Assembly: GCF_041051975.1 (NCBI RefSeq)
Contig: NZ_CP163435.1
Location: 6,241,001-6,305,000 of the forward strand
DNA from: Streptomyces sp. R21
GTDB taxonomy: Bacteria; Actinomycetota; Actinomycetes; Streptomycetales; Streptomycetaceae
Reading direction: 5' to 3'
Length of the DNA stretch: 64,000 nucleotides
Shown here: one piece after another, positions 52,024-61,438 of the stretch
How positions within the stretch are numbered: position 1 is the stretch's first letter
Layout: each line of letters begins with the position of its first letter
The notes under the pieces: generated by a model
Database searches by the model: none
Told to the model about the DNA's origin: nothing
What the model saw: only the letters and a program-made list of their open reading frames with translations
Program-made: the position numbers and the translations under genes

Positions 52024-53244
52024 ATGATCCGTCCGATGAGACACATGCGATACGCGGGATATCTCGTCAGCGGTGTCCTCGTCGGCGCCCCGCTGCTCCT
52101 CGGGCTGCTGGTGCTCGCCGTCGTCGGGATCGCGCTGACGCCGGTGCTCGTCGGCCTGCCGCTGCTCGGTCTGCTGGCCCTGTCCGGCGTGCCCGTGGGC
52201 GTACTGGAGCGATGGCGGCTGCGGCTCGCCGACCCGGCGAAGCCCGTGCCCGGCCCGCACCGCACCCCGGACGAGCCGGGACTCGCCGCCTGGGCCAGGC
52301 TCCGGTTCACCGAACCCGCGACCTGGCGCGAGCTGGCGTACGCCGTCCTGCTCGCGTTCCTCCTGTGGCCCCTCGACGTGCTGGTGCTCGCCGTGGCGGT
52401 GGGCATCCCCGGCGCGATGCTCGGGGCGCCGGTCCAGCTCGCGATTTCCGGCGGCGACACCCGGATCGCCAAGCTGTGGCTCATCGACGCCTACCCGCAG
52501 GCGGCGCTGTGCGCGGTCGCCGGGGCCGTGCTCCTCCTCGCCCTCCTGTGGCCACTCGCCCAGTACGCCAGGGCCCGCGCCGCCCTCGCCCGGCTGCTGC
52601 TCGCGTCGCGCGACGACGGGCAGCGGCTGGCCGAGGTGACGAAGTCGCGGGCCCGGCTCGTCGCCGCCTTCGAGGCCGAACGGCGCCGCATCGAGCGGGA
52701 CTTGCACGATGGCGCCCAGCAGCGGCTCGTGGCGCTGAGCATGACGCTGGGCCTGGCCCGCCTCGACGCGCCGCCCGCGCTCGCGGGGCAGCTCGCCACC
52801 GCCCACCGGGAGGCCGACCAAGTCCTCGGCGAGCTGCGCGAGTTGATCCACGGAATCCATCCGCAGGTCCTCGCCGACTACGGCCTCGGGGACGCGATCG
52901 CCGACGCCGCCGACCGCTCGGCCGTACCCGTGGAACTGGACGTGGAGGTGCCGAGGTTCGACGAATCCGTGGAGTCCGCCGCGTACTTCGCCGTACGGGA
53001 GGCGCTGGCGAACATCGGCAGGCACAGCGGCGCGCAGCGCGCCCGGATCACCGGGCGGTACGAGCAGGCGAGGCTGCGGATCGAGGTGCGGGACGACGGA
53101 GTGGGCGGCGCGGACGGTGCGCGCGGCTCCGGGCTCACCGGGCTCGCCGACCGGCTCGCGGTCCTCGATGGGACACTGACCGTCGACAGCCCGGCCGGCG
53201 GGCCGACCGCCCTGCGACTGGAGATCCCTTGCCTGGTCCGTTGA
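52024..53244 (+). CDS. Sensor histidine kinase (HisKA_3)
   Basis: A 406-residue kinase with four or five TM helices in a sensor domain, then H-box ERRRIERDLHDGAQQRLVALS with the phospho-His, N-box REALANIGRHSGAQRA, and G-box VRDDGVGGADGARGSGLTGL. NarL/DesK-type. Start ATG at 52024. Stop overlaps the response-regulator start, so they are one operon. Ligand unknown. Confidence 0.9.
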   Translation: MIRPMRHMRYAGYLVSGVLVGAPLLLGLLVLAVVGIALTPVLVGLPLLGLLALSGVPVGVLERWRLRLADPAKPVPGPHRTPDEPGLAAWARLRFTEPATWRELAYAVLLAFLLWPLDVLVLAVAVGIPGAMLGAPVQLAISGGDTRIAKLWLIDAYPQAALCAVAGAVLLLALLWPLAQYARARAALARLLLASRDDGQRLAEVTKSRARLVAAFEAERRRIERDLHDGAQQRLVALSMTLGLARLDAPPALAGQLATAHREADQVLGELRELIHGIHPQVLADYGLGDAIADAADRSAVPVELDVEVPRFDESVESAAYFAVREALANIGRHSGAQRARITGRYEQARLRIEVRDDGVGGADGARGSGLTGLADRLAVLDGTLTVDSPAGGPTALRLEIPCLVR

Positions 53245-53882
53245 GAGTGGTGCTCGCCGAGGACGGCGTACTGCTGCGCGAAGGACTCGTCGGACTGCTG
53301 GCCCGCTTCGGCCACGAGGTCGTCGCCGCGGTCGGGGACGCCCATGCGCTGCGCGACGCGGCGATGGCACACGCACCCGACCTCGTCGTCACCGACGTAC
53401 GCATGCCGCCCGCCTTCCAGGACGAGGGCCTGCGCGCGGCCCTCGCCCTGCGTTCCGCGAACCCCCGCCTCCCCGTCCTCGTCCTCAGCCAGTACGTCCA
53501 GCGCGCCTACGCCGCCGAGCTGCTCGACACCGGGGACGGCACCGGCGTCGGCTATCTGCTCAAGGACCGGATCGGGCAGGTCGAGCAGTTCGCGGAGGCG
53601 GTGGAGCGGGTGGCCGCGGGTGGCACGGTCGTGGATCCCGAGGTCGTACGGCAGCTGCTGCGCCGCCGGCGCGATCCGCTGGAGGCGCTCACCCCGCGCG
53701 AGCGGGAGGTGCTGGGCCTGGTCGCGGAGGGGAAGTCGAACGGGGCGATCGCCCGGGAGCTGGTCGTCACCGAGGCCGCCGTCGGCAAGCACATCGGCAA
53801 CATCCTCGGAAAGCTGAACCTGCCTCCGGCGGAGGACACGCATCGACGGGTGCTGGCGGTGCTCGCGTATCTGCGGGGCTGA
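53241..53882 (+). CDS. NarL/LuxR-family response regulator
   Basis: A 213-residue regulator. REC domain RVVLAEDGVLLREGLVGLL, phospho-acceptor Asp in DLVVTDVRMPP, YLLKDRIG with Lys; LuxR HTH LTPREREVLGLVAEGKSNGAIA, then VGKHIGNILGKL. TTG at 53241 overlaps the kinase stop (TTGA); TTG 53229 or GTG 53247 are alternatives. Pairs with the upstream kinase. Confidence 0.88.
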   Translation: MRVVLAEDGVLLREGLVGLLARFGHEVVAAVGDAHALRDAAMAHAPDLVVTDVRMPPAFQDEGLRAALALRSANPRLPVLVLSQYVQRAYAAELLDTGDGTGVGYLLKDRIGQVEQFAEAVERVAAGGTVVDPEVVRQLLRRRRDPLEALTPREREVLGLVAEGKSNGAIARELVVTEAAVGKHIGNILGKLNLPPAEDTHRRVLAVLAYLRG

Positions 53883-53949
53883 GGACCCGCAGGGCGAGGG
53901 GGTGTGGGTGGCGAAGCCCCCACAACGCGCGGCGAAGCCGCGCAAAAAC

Positions 53950-54000
53950 GACGGTGGCGGGTTGTGTTCGCGCTTTCTGCGAACACAACCCGCCACCGTC
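53950..54000 (-). terminator. Perfect 22-bp hairpin terminator of tRNA-Lys 2
   Basis: Arms 53950-53971 and 53979-54000 are exact complements around a 7-base loop. On the minus strand it is followed by GTTTTTG, so it fits an intrinsic terminator for the tRNA, and may stop the response-regulator transcript from the other side. Confidence 0.88.
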
Positions 54001-54004
54001 AACG

Positions 54005-54078
54005 TGCGCCGCCAGGGACTCGAACCCCGGACCCGCTGATTAAGAGTCAGCTGCTCTAACCAACTGAGCTAGCGGCGC
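54005..54078 (-). tRNA. tRNA-Lys (CTT), second identical copy
   Basis: A 74-nt cloverleaf identical base for base to the tRNA at 46009-46082, same strand, anticodon CTT, no encoded CCA. Flanks differ. Confidence 0.97.
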
Positions 54079-54164
54079 ATGACTCTCGCCGTCCGCTCTC
54101 GCGGTCGGCGACAAAAGAAATACTACCTGGTCCGGGCGGGTGCTTCTGACCACCCAGGGGGTGG

Positions 54165-54923
54165 TCAGATCGCCAGCGAAAGCAGTACCGGTGCGGCCTC
54201 CCGGTTCAGTGTGTCCGCCGCCTGGCGGAGCCGGTGTGCGTGCTCCACCGGGAGGGACAGCGCGAGGCAGCCGACGGCTGAACCGGCCGTGATCGGGACG
54301 GCGGCGCAGACCGTGCCGATCGCGTACTCCTGGAGGTCGAGCACCGGAACCGTGGGCGGCTGGGCGTCGAGCCGGGACAGGAACTGGCGCTCGTTGGTGA
54401 TGGTGCGCGAGGTGAGACGGGCCATCTTGTGGCGGGAGAGATGGTCGCGGCGGCCGTTGATGTCGAGCTGGCCGAGCAGGCTCTTGCCGACCGCGCTGGC
54501 GTGGGCGGAGGAGCGGAAGTCGACCCATTCGTTCACGGCGGGGGTCGCGGGACCCGTGGCGCACTGGGTGACGTGTACCTCGCCGTCGATGTAGCGGCTG
54601 ATGTAGATGGCGGCGCCGACCGAGTCGCGCAGCCGGTCGATGGTCTGCTGGAGCTTGTCGCGCAGGGCCTGGTCGCGGCCGTGCGCCGAGCTCAGTCGCT
54701 TGAGTGCGGTGCCGCTGACGTACGCACCGTCGGTGATCTGCTCGACGTACCCTTCGCGCCGCAGCATCCGCAGGAGGGTGGTCAGCCGCTCCGTGCCTAG
54801 GCCGGTGCGGCGGGCGAGCTCGAAGTCGGTGATGCCGGTTGAGTGCCGCGCCACTGTTTCCAGGACGCGCAGGGCGTCCTGGGCCGAGTGGTAGGGCGCG
54901 GTCGGCTCGTGCTTGAGCGCCAC
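54165..54923 (-). CDS. IclR-family transcriptional regulator
   Basis: A 252-residue regulator with an N-terminal winged helix (ALRVLETVARHSTGITDFEL, TGLGTERLTTLLRMLRREGY) and an IclR effector domain (VGAAIYISRYIDGEVHV, FRSSAHASAVGKSLLGQL, AIGTVCAAVPITAGSAVGCL). GTG at 54923 has AGGGGGAACC upstream. It lies 265 bp downstream of the Ehu-type transporter on the same strand and may regulate it. Confidence 0.88.
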   Translation of the reverse strand: MALKHEPTAPYHSAQDALRVLETVARHSTGITDFELARRTGLGTERLTTLLRMLRREGYVEQITDGAYVSGTALKRLSSAHGRDQALRDKLQQTIDRLRDSVGAAIYISRYIDGEVHVTQCATGPATPAVNEWVDFRSSAHASAVGKSLLGQLDINGRRDHLSRHKMARLTSRTITNERQFLSRLDAQPPTVPVLDLQEYAIGTVCAAVPITAGSAVGCLALSLPVEHAHRLRQAADTLNREAAPVLLSLAI

Positions 54924-55188
54924 GGTTCCCCCTGCGCTTTGTGGCCGGGCTTTACAGATGGATGCAGCCGGACAGCTGGGCTTCGTCCACGATAACCGCC
55001 AAGACGGTTGCGGGGAGGGGTTGTTGGCGAGAAAAGTGGCGCGTTCCGGCCCTCTCAGCAGGAACGCACCACCTCTGGCATATGCCAAGGTCATGACCCA
55101 GTCGTCGGGCCTCGGACATCACCGTGTTCATTTCCCGAACTGACTTCTGGTCAACGATTTTGGTCGGGGACTCCCGCCGAGCTGCGGG
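54924..55188. other. Intergenic region between the IclR gene and ehuA
   Basis: A 265-bp region with lower GC. It should hold the IclR promoter. No operator palindrome or terminator is convincing. Confidence 0.4.
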
Positions 55189-56013
55189 TCACAGCACGGC
55201 GCTCAGGAATTCCCGTGTCCGGTCCTGCTCGGGCTCACCGAAGATCTTCTCCGGCGGACCGGATTCGATGACATGGCCCGCGTCGAACATCAGGACCTGG
55301 TCCGAGATGTCCCGGGCGAAGTTCATCTCGTGGGTCACACAGAGCATCGTGATGTCCGTGGTGCGGGCGATGTCACGGAGGACGTCGAGGACGCCCGCGA
55401 CCAGCTCCGGGTCGAGCGCGGAGGTCACCTCGTCGAGGAGCAGCACCTGCGGCCGCATCGCCAGCGCCCGGGCGATCGCGACCCGCTGCTGCTGCCCGCC
55501 GGACAGCTGACTCGGGTACGAGTCGGCCTTGTCGGCGAGGCCCACCAGGTCGAGCAGCTCACGGGCACGCTGCTCGGCCTCGTCCTTGGACAGGCAGAGG
55601 ACGGTGACCGGCGCCTCGGTGATGTTCCGCAGCACCTTCATGTTCGGGAACAGGTTGAACTGCTGGAAGACCATCCCGATGTTCTTGCGGACCTCGCGGA
55701 TCTGCTTCTCGGGTGCGGGGAAGAGCTTCTCCCCGCCGACGGTGATCGTGCCCTCGTCGGGCTTGGTCAGCGTCATCAGCAGCCGCAGGATCGTCGTCTT
55801 GCCGGAGCCGGAGGGGCCGATCAGCGTGACGTGCTTGCCGGAGTCGACGCGGAAGTCGAGCCCGTCGAGGACGGTGTTGCCCCCGAAGCGCTTGGTGACC
55901 TTGTCGAAGCGGATCAGCTCGCTGCCGTCCACGGGTGGGTTGGCGAGGTCCTTCAGGGGGCTGGTCTCGGGATCGGTGCCGGCGTTGGTGCCGGTGTTGA
56001 TTTCAGCGGACAA
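55189..56013 (-). CDS. ehuA: Ehu-type amino-acid ABC transporter ATP-binding protein
   Basis: A 274-residue ATPase of the polar-amino-acid/ectoine type. Walker A GPSGSGKTT, Q-loop QQFNLFPNMKVLRN, signature LSGGQQQRVAIARALA, Walker B VLLLDEVTSALDP, H-loop CVTHEMNFARDI. It starts at a TTG (GGAGCGACG upstream) that overlaps the permease stop. Last gene of the operon. Substrate is inferred from similarity to ectoine/hydroxyectoine systems. Confidence 0.82.
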   Translation of the reverse strand: MSAEINTGTNAGTDPETSPLKDLANPPVDGSELIRFDKVTKRFGGNTVLDGLDFRVDSGKHVTLIGPSGSGKTTILRLLMTLTKPDEGTITVGGEKLFPAPEKQIREVRKNIGMVFQQFNLFPNMKVLRNITEAPVTVLCLSKDEAEQRARELLDLVGLADKADSYPSQLSGGQQQRVAIARALAMRPQVLLLDEVTSALDPELVAGVLDVLRDIARTTDITMLCVTHEMNFARDISDQVLMFDAGHVIESGPPEKIFGEPEQDRTREFLSAVL

Positions 56014-56653
56014 GACGTCGCTCCAGGGCTCGCATCAGGAGGGAAGCGGGATAGGAAATGAGGATGAAGGCCACCCCGATGACCGTGATCGGCTCCGTGA
56101 ACTGGAAGTGCTCCTGCGAGTACAGCCGTGCCTCGCCGAGCATCTCCAGGACGGTGATCGCCATCAGCATCGGCGTGTCCTTGAGCATCGAGATGACGTA
56201 GTTGCCCAGCGCGGGCACCACCCGGCGGATCGCCTGCGGGAGGATCACCGCGGTCCAGGTGCGCGTCAGGGGCAGATTGAGTGCCGTGGCCGCTTCCCAC
56301 TGGCCGGCGGGCACTCCCTCGATGCCGGCCCGGTAGACCTGCATCGTGTACGTCGAGTAGTGCAGCCCGATCGCGACGACACCGGTGGTCAGCGCGGAGA
56401 ACGTGATGTTCCACTCGGGCAGCACATAGAAGAGGAAGAACAGCTGCACCAGCAGGGGCGTGTTCCGGATGAACTCCGTGACCACTCCCACCGGCCAGCG
56501 CACCCAGCGGGTCGGCGTCCGCATCAGCAGCGCCCACACCAGGCCGAGGGCGAAGGAGATCACCGAGCCGAGGGCCAGTGCCTGCAGGGTGACCAGCAGG
56601 CCGTCCCAGAAGTGCGGCATGAAGTCGCCGACCGCGCTCCAGTCCCAGGTCAT
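56003..56653 (-). CDS. ehuD: Ehu-type ABC transporter permease D
   Basis: A 216-residue HisM-type permease with about five TM helices and the EAA-like motif ATALNLPLTRTWTAVILPQA. Overlaps both neighbours (ATGA with ehuC; 11 bp with ehuA). Forms the pore with EhuC. Confidence 0.82.
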   Translation of the reverse strand: MTWDWSAVGDFMPHFWDGLLVTLQALALGSVISFALGLVWALLMRTPTRWVRWPVGVVTEFIRNTPLLVQLFFLFYVLPEWNITFSALTTGVVAIGLHYSTYTMQVYRAGIEGVPAGQWEAATALNLPLTRTWTAVILPQAIRRVVPALGNYVISMLKDTPMLMAITVLEMLGEARLYSQEHFQFTEPITVIGVAFILISYPASLLMRALERRLVR

Positions 56654-57378
56654 CCGATGCCTCCTACTCCGCCGCCGGCCGCGTCCGCCGCCTCACGGCG
56701 CAGCGCGAGCTTGGACGTGTCGCGCTCGGGTTCCTTGCCGACCCCTGCCTTCAGCCGCTTCTCCAGGCCGCGCATCAGCCGGGTGAGCAGGAAGGCGATC
56801 ACGAAGTAGATCAGCAGGATGTACGTGTAGATCTCCGCGCTCTGCTGCAGCGCGAGCCGCACCAGGTTGGCGCTGAACGCCAGGTCGCCCATGCCCATGA
56901 TCGACACCAGGGCCGTGCCCTTGAGCAGCTCGACCAGCAGGTTCGAGAAGGACGGGATCATCTCGGGCACCGCCTGCGGCAGCAGGATCAGCCGCAGCCG
57001 CTGCCAGGGCGTGAAGCTGAGCGCGATGCCGCCCTCGCGCTGCGCGGGGTCGACCGCGTTCAGGGCGCCGCGCACCACTTCGGAGCCGTACGCCCCGTAG
57101 GTGAGGCCGAGCGCCAGGGTGCCCGCCCACAGCGGGACGAGCTGCCAGCCGAAGGCCAGCGGCAGCACGAAGTACACCCAGAAGATCATGATCAGTGCGG
57201 AGGTGCCGCGGAACACCTCGGTGTAGAAGCCCGCGAGGAAGCGGACGATCCACAGCCGTGAGGTGCGCGCGATACCGACCACGAAGGAGACGGCACCGGC
57301 CAACAGGGCGCTGAGCACCAGCAGTTGGACGGTGACCCAGATCCCCTTCAGTACGAGTTCCCAGAGTCCCGAGGTCAT
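56650..57378 (-). CDS. ehuC: Ehu-type ABC transporter permease C
   Basis: A 242-residue permease with the HisM/GlnP profile: VTVQLLVLSALLAGAVSFVV, EVFRGTSALIMIFWVYFVLP, and EAA motif REGGIALSFTPWQRLRLILL. The C-terminal 30 residues are an added Gly/Arg-rich tail. Coupled to ehuB and ehuD by ATGA overlaps. Confidence 0.82.
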   Translation of the reverse strand: MTSGLWELVLKGIWVTVQLLVLSALLAGAVSFVVGIARTSRLWIVRFLAGFYTEVFRGTSALIMIFWVYFVLPLAFGWQLVPLWAGTLALGLTYGAYGSEVVRGALNAVDPAQREGGIALSFTPWQRLRLILLPQAVPEMIPSFSNLLVELLKGTALVSIMGMGDLAFSANLVRLALQQSAEIYTYILLIYFVIAFLLTRLMRGLEKRLKAGVGKEPERDTSKLALRREAADAAGGGVGGIG

Positions 57379-58262
57379 CCGCCGCAGAGCTCCTTCGCGG
57401 TCATGTCGGTCATCTCGGCCTTGGTGAAGCCGAAGGGCGCCAGAATGCGGAAGAGCTCGCCGCTCTTCTTCATCTTCGCCAGCTCGACGTTGAAGGCGTC
57501 CCGCAGCTTCGTCTCACCCGTGCGGAACGCGAAGCCGCCGCCGTCGACGTGCGGCTTGCCCTTCACCAGGGGCGCGAACGGTTTGGTGGACTCCGTCTTG
57601 GCGGACTTCTTCACGACTTCGCGGGTCGTGAGTGCCGTACCGGCGAAGACGTCGACGCGCCCCGCCTCCACCGCGTTCAGCCCGGCGACCTGGTCCTGCA
57701 CGATCAGGATCTCGCTCTCCTTGTACCCGGCCTCGACCGCGTACTGGATCTCCGCGTACCCCGTCCCCGTCGCGAACCTGGCCTTCTTCTCGACGATGTC
57801 CTTGTAGTTGTGCAGCCCCTTCGGGTTGCCCTTGCGCACGATGAACGCGTCGAGCATCTGGTAGTCCGGATCCGAGAAGATGACCTGCTCGCAGCGCTCG
57901 GGGTTGATGTACATCCCCGCGGACACCACGTCGAACTGCTGCGACTTGAGTCCCGGGATGAGCGAGCCGAACTCGGTCGGCACCGGCTGGACGCGGTCCA
58001 CCCCGAGCCGCTTGAAGACGGCCTTCGCGAGCTCCGGTGCCTCACCGGTCAGCTCGCCGTCCTTGTCGATGTAGCCGAACGGGATCTCACCCGCTATCCC
58101 GAGTCGTACGACGCCCTGCGCCTTGAGCCGCTCCAGCAGATCACCGCCGTTCGCCGTCGACGCCGTGGCCACGCGGCTGCAGCCGGCGGCGCCCAGCGCA
58201 CCGAGCGCCGCGACCCCCGCGAGCAGCGATCGGCGCGTCGGTCCTGAAATGTGTTCAGCCAT
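57375..58262 (-). CDS. ehuB: Ehu-type ABC transporter substrate-binding lipoprotein
   Basis: A 295-residue solute-binding protein: signal RRSLLAGVAALGALGAAGCS with lipobox and Arg-Arg pair (possible Tat lipoprotein), then a type 2 binding fold (VVRLGIAGEIPFGYIDKDGE, LAKAVFKRLGVDRVQPV, FDVVSAGMYINPERCEQVIF). Best resembles EhuB of ectoine/hydroxyectoine importers. However, no ectoine-degradation genes (doeA/doeB, eutBCDE) are here, so another ligand is possible. Start at ATG 58262 is uncertain; ATG 58280 is the alternative. Confidence 0.8.
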   Translation of the reverse strand: MAEHISGPTRRSLLAGVAALGALGAAGCSRVATASTANGGDLLERLKAQGVVRLGIAGEIPFGYIDKDGELTGEAPELAKAVFKRLGVDRVQPVPTEFGSLIPGLKSQQFDVVSAGMYINPERCEQVIFSDPDYQMLDAFIVRKGNPKGLHNYKDIVEKKARFATGTGYAEIQYAVEAGYKESEILIVQDQVAGLNAVEAGRVDVFAGTALTTREVVKKSAKTESTKPFAPLVKGKPHVDGGGFAFRTGETKLRDAFNVELAKMKKSGELFRILAPFGFTKAEMTDMTAKELCGG

Positions 58263-58367
58263 GCCATGTGGTGGAGCCATGGGCGCGCGGCTACCCGAGA
58301 CCATGCGACTTATTCGGATCAATTCGAGCCCCATACGCGATCAGGCGCTCTTGACCGGCGCGGGACC

Positions 58368-58871
58368 ATGGAACGCATGGCTGATCGCTACATCGAAGTC
58401 TCGCTGGTCAAGCGGGGTGTCCACTGCACGGCGAAGCTGCTCGACGACCGGGCGCCGGTCACCTGCGCGGCCGTCTGGAATGCCCTGCCGCTGGGCGGCG
58501 ACGTCTACCACGCGAAATACGCGCGCAATGAGATCTACGCGCTTTTCCCGCCATTCGCGAAATCGGAGCCACCACTGGAAAATCCGACAGTTACCCCGAT
58601 CCCAGGAGATCTCTGTTATTTCTCCTTCGCCGGGGCCGAGCTGGGGACGAAGGCGTACGGCTACGACGCCGAGGTGCGCCCCGGCACCACCGTCGTCGAC
58701 CTCGCGCTCTTCTACGAACGCAACAACCTGCTGCTCAACGGTGACGTGGGCTGGGTGCCGGGGATCGTCTGGGGTCAGGTGGTCCACGGCCTCGACGCGA
58801 TGGCCGAGGCCTGCAACGACCTGTGGCGGTCGGGGGCGCTGGGGGAGACCCTCAGCTTCCGGCGGGCATAA
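58368..58871 (+). CDS. DUF3830-family (cyclophilin-like) protein
   Basis: A 167-residue cytoplasmic protein with a cyclophilin-like beta-barrel feel: CTAKLLDDRAPVTCAAVWNA, PGDLCYFSFAGAELGTKAYG, LALFYERNNLLL. DUF3830 proteins are often beside amidohydrolase and Asp/Glu-racemase genes in catabolic clusters, as here. It diverges from the ehuB operon and overlaps the convergent amidase by 20 bp. ATG 58368 or 58377. Confidence 0.8.
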   Translation: MERMADRYIEVSLVKRGVHCTAKLLDDRAPVTCAAVWNALPLGGDVYHAKYARNEIYALFPPFAKSEPPLENPTVTPIPGDLCYFSFAGAELGTKAYGYDAEVRPGTTVVDLALFYERNNLLLNGDVGWVPGIVWGQVVHGLDAMAEACNDLWRSGALGETLSFRRA

Positions 58872-60270
58872 GGGGTGCCGTCCCGGCGGGCGCGGCGGCC
58901 CCCGCCTCGTACAGCGCGTGCGCCGTGCGCAGGACGAGGTCGTCGCGGTGCCGGGCGGCCACGATCTGCAGGCCCACCGGCAGCCCGTCCGCGTCCACCC
59001 CGACCGGCACGGTCGCCGCCGGCTGCTGCGTCATGTTGAAGGGGTACGTGAACGGGGTCCAGCCCGTCCAGCGGCGGTGCCCGGAGCCCGCCGGGACCTC
59101 CGCGCCCGCCTCGAACGCGGTGACCGGCAGCGTCGGCGTGACCAGCAGGTCGTACGACTCGTGGAAGCGGCCCATCCGCCGCCCCAGGTCCATACGGACG
59201 TCCACCGCGGCGAGGTAGTCCAGCGCGCCGAATCGGGCGCCCAGTCCGCAGATCTCGCGCAGGCCCGGGTCGAGCAGCTCCCGCTGGTGGGGCCCGAAGC
59301 GCTGGGTCACGCGGGCCGCCCCGCTGAACCAGAGCACATGGAACGCCTCGACCGGGTCGGTGAGGTCGGGGTCGGCCTCCGAGACGTGCGCGCCGAGCCC
59401 CGCGAGCCGCTCCACCGCCCGCCGCACCGCCGCCGCGACGGCCGGGCGGACCGCGACCTGCCCGCCGAGCGAGGGCGAGTACGCGATCCGCATGCCCCGC
59501 ACCCCGCCGTCCAGCGCGTCCGCGAACGATCCGCCGACCGGCCCGAGCCCCGACCAGTCGCGCCCGTCGGGCCCGCTGATCACGTCCATCATCAGCGCCG
59601 CGTCGGCCGCGTCCCGGGTCATCGGCCCGACGTGCGCGAGCGTGCCGAACGCGCTCGCCGGATAGAGCGGCACCCTCCCGTACGTCGGCTTCAGTGCGAA
59701 GATCCCGCAGAACGCGGCCGGGATGCGGACACTGCCGCCGCCGTCCGTCCCCAGGGACAGCGGGCCCGCGCCCAGCGCGACGGCCGCCGCGCTGCCGCCG
59801 CTGGAGCCGCCCGCGGTGCGCGTGGCGTCGTAGGGATTGCGGGTCACGCCCGACAGTGGCGAGTCCGTGACACCCTTCCAGCCGAACTCGGGCGTTGTCG
59901 TCTTGCCGAGGAAGACGGCGCCGTGCTCGCGCAGCCGGGCCACGGACGGGGCGTCCTCGTCCCAACGCCCGTGCGGATCAATGGCCTTGGAGCCGCGCAG
60001 GGTCGGGGCGCCGCGCAGCAGCAGGATGTCCTTCACAGTGACCGGGACGCCGTCCAGCAGGCCCGAGGGCTCACCGCGCCGCCAGCGGTCCGCGGAGTCG
60101 GCCGCCTGCGCGAGGGCTTCGTCCGTGAAGAGCCGCACGAAGGCGTTCACGGCCGGCTCGGCGCGCTCCGCCCGTTCCAGGGCTGCGCGGGTGGCGTCCA
60201 CGGGGCTGAATTCGCCCTTGCGATAGCCGTCGACGAGTTGTACCGCCGTGAGATCGGTGAGTTCCGTCAT
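58852..60270 (-). CDS. Amidase (amidase-signature family)
   Basis: A 472-residue amidase with the Ser-Ser-Lys triad context: VTVKDILL (Lys about 78), TAGGSSGGSAAAVALG, and DGGGSVRIPAAFCG. AS enzymes hydrolyse amides such as aryl- or carbamoyl amides; substrate unknown. Its stop overlaps the end of the DUF3830 gene. With the dehydrogenase and racemase-like genes it suggests stepwise breakdown of an imported compound. Confidence 0.88.
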   Translation of the reverse strand: MTELTDLTAVQLVDGYRKGEFSPVDATRAALERAERAEPAVNAFVRLFTDEALAQAADSADRWRRGEPSGLLDGVPVTVKDILLLRGAPTLRGSKAIDPHGRWDEDAPSVARLREHGAVFLGKTTTPEFGWKGVTDSPLSGVTRNPYDATRTAGGSSGGSAAAVALGAGPLSLGTDGGGSVRIPAAFCGIFALKPTYGRVPLYPASAFGTLAHVGPMTRDAADAALMMDVISGPDGRDWSGLGPVGGSFADALDGGVRGMRIAYSPSLGGQVAVRPAVAAAVRRAVERLAGLGAHVSEADPDLTDPVEAFHVLWFSGAARVTQRFGPHQRELLDPGLREICGLGARFGALDYLAAVDVRMDLGRRMGRFHESYDLLVTPTLPVTAFEAGAEVPAGSGHRRWTGWTPFTYPFNMTQQPAATVPVGVDADGLPVGLQIVAARHRDDLVLRTAHALYEAGAAAPAGTAPLMPAGS

Positions 60271-60301
60271 CCGCTCCTCCAGCCGTTGGGAGCCTGCGTT
60301 C

Positions 60302-61264
60302 TCAGTGCCCCGGCACGTACCCGCGCTTCTTGTCGACCACGTTCGGCAGTGGCCGGCCCGCCGCCCAGCGCTCGTACAACTCCACGAACTGCGTGCCGAG
60401 TTCGTCCCGCCAGCCGATGGTGTCCCCGCTCATGTGCGGCGACACGATCAGCCCCGGGACCTCCCACAACGGGCTCTCGGGGCCCAGCGGTTCATGGTCG
60501 AAGACATCGAGGGCCGCCCCCGCGATCCACCGCTTCGACAGCGCCTCGACGAGCGCGTCCTCCACGACGAGCTGCCCGCGCCCGACGTTGATGAAGCGCG
60601 CCGAGGGCTGCATCATCGCGAAACGCCGGGCGTCGAACATGCCGCAGGTGTCGGGGGTGAGCGGCGCCGCGGACACCACCCAGTCGGCGCGGGCCATCAG
60701 CCGGTCGAGGTCGTCCGGGCCGTGGATGCCGGTGCGCGGGGTGCGCCCCACCAGCGCGGTCGTGATCCCCAGGGCCTTCAGCGTCTGCTGGATCGCCCGC
60801 CCGATCGGCCCGGAACCCACCACGCAGGCGCGGGTGCCGGAGACCCGCTGTGACTCGCGGTGCCGCCACTCGTGGCTGTGCTGGAGCTCCCACGTCCTCG
60901 GCAGGTCCTTGGCCAGCGCGAGGACGAGGGCGGCGACGTACTCGGCGATCGGCTGGTCGAAGATGCCGCGCGCGTTGGTCACCACCGTGTCGGACGCCGC
61001 CAGCTCGGGGCACATCAGATGGTCCACACCCGCGCTCGCCGTGTGCACCCAGCGCGGCCGCGGCCCCTCGCCCGGCCAGGCGTGCCGTACGGCGTGCGAG
61101 GTGAAGTCCCACACCAGCAGAACGTCGGCGTGCGGCAGCCGCGCGGCCAGCGTCGAGTCGTCGGCGTGCTCGATCCGCACCCGTCCGGTGAGCCGGCCGA
61201 GGCGGGGGAGCGGCTCGGCGTCCAGGACGAGCAGGGTCGTGTCGGACGTGGTCGTGTCGGACAT
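60302..61264 (-). CDS. D-2-hydroxyacid dehydrogenase
   Basis: A 320-residue NAD-dependent dehydrogenase: NAD motif CVVGSGPIGRAIQQTLKALG, substrate Arg in RFINVGRGQLVVEDALVEAL, catalytic Glu in DVFDHEPLGPESPLW and His in VSPHMSG. ATG at 61264 is preferred. It reads with the amidase (32 bp apart) and probably reduces or oxidises a 2-oxo/2-hydroxy acid. Confidence 0.88.
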   Translation of the reverse strand: MSDTTTSDTTLLVLDAEPLPRLGRLTGRVRIEHADDSTLAARLPHADVLLVWDFTSHAVRHAWPGEGPRPRWVHTASAGVDHLMCPELAASDTVVTNARGIFDQPIAEYVAALVLALAKDLPRTWELQHSHEWRHRESQRVSGTRACVVGSGPIGRAIQQTLKALGITTALVGRTPRTGIHGPDDLDRLMARADWVVSAAPLTPDTCGMFDARRFAMMQPSARFINVGRGQLVVEDALVEALSKRWIAGAALDVFDHEPLGPESPLWEVPGLIVSPHMSGDTIGWRDELGTQFVELYERWAAGRPLPNVVDKKRGYVPGH

Positions 61265-61438
61265 GTCCGGGAAACCGTTTCGCAATGCGCGTCCGCTTTT
61301 CTGGGGGGCGAGGGTGGGGATTCCTTTGTCGGTGGATGCGCGGATTGACCACGCTCGCACCCGAACCTACCTTCGTCAACACGGGCCCGCGTTCGGTCCG
61401 TTGCACACCCGTTTCCCCTCGTGAGGCCGGTGGCTGCC

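Noticed and set aside
46009..54078. Genomic island integrated between the two tRNA-Lys genes
   Set aside because: No integrase or att-like partial tRNA copy; the genes resemble the conserved Streptomyces csl neighbourhood. Duplication of the tRNA is simpler.
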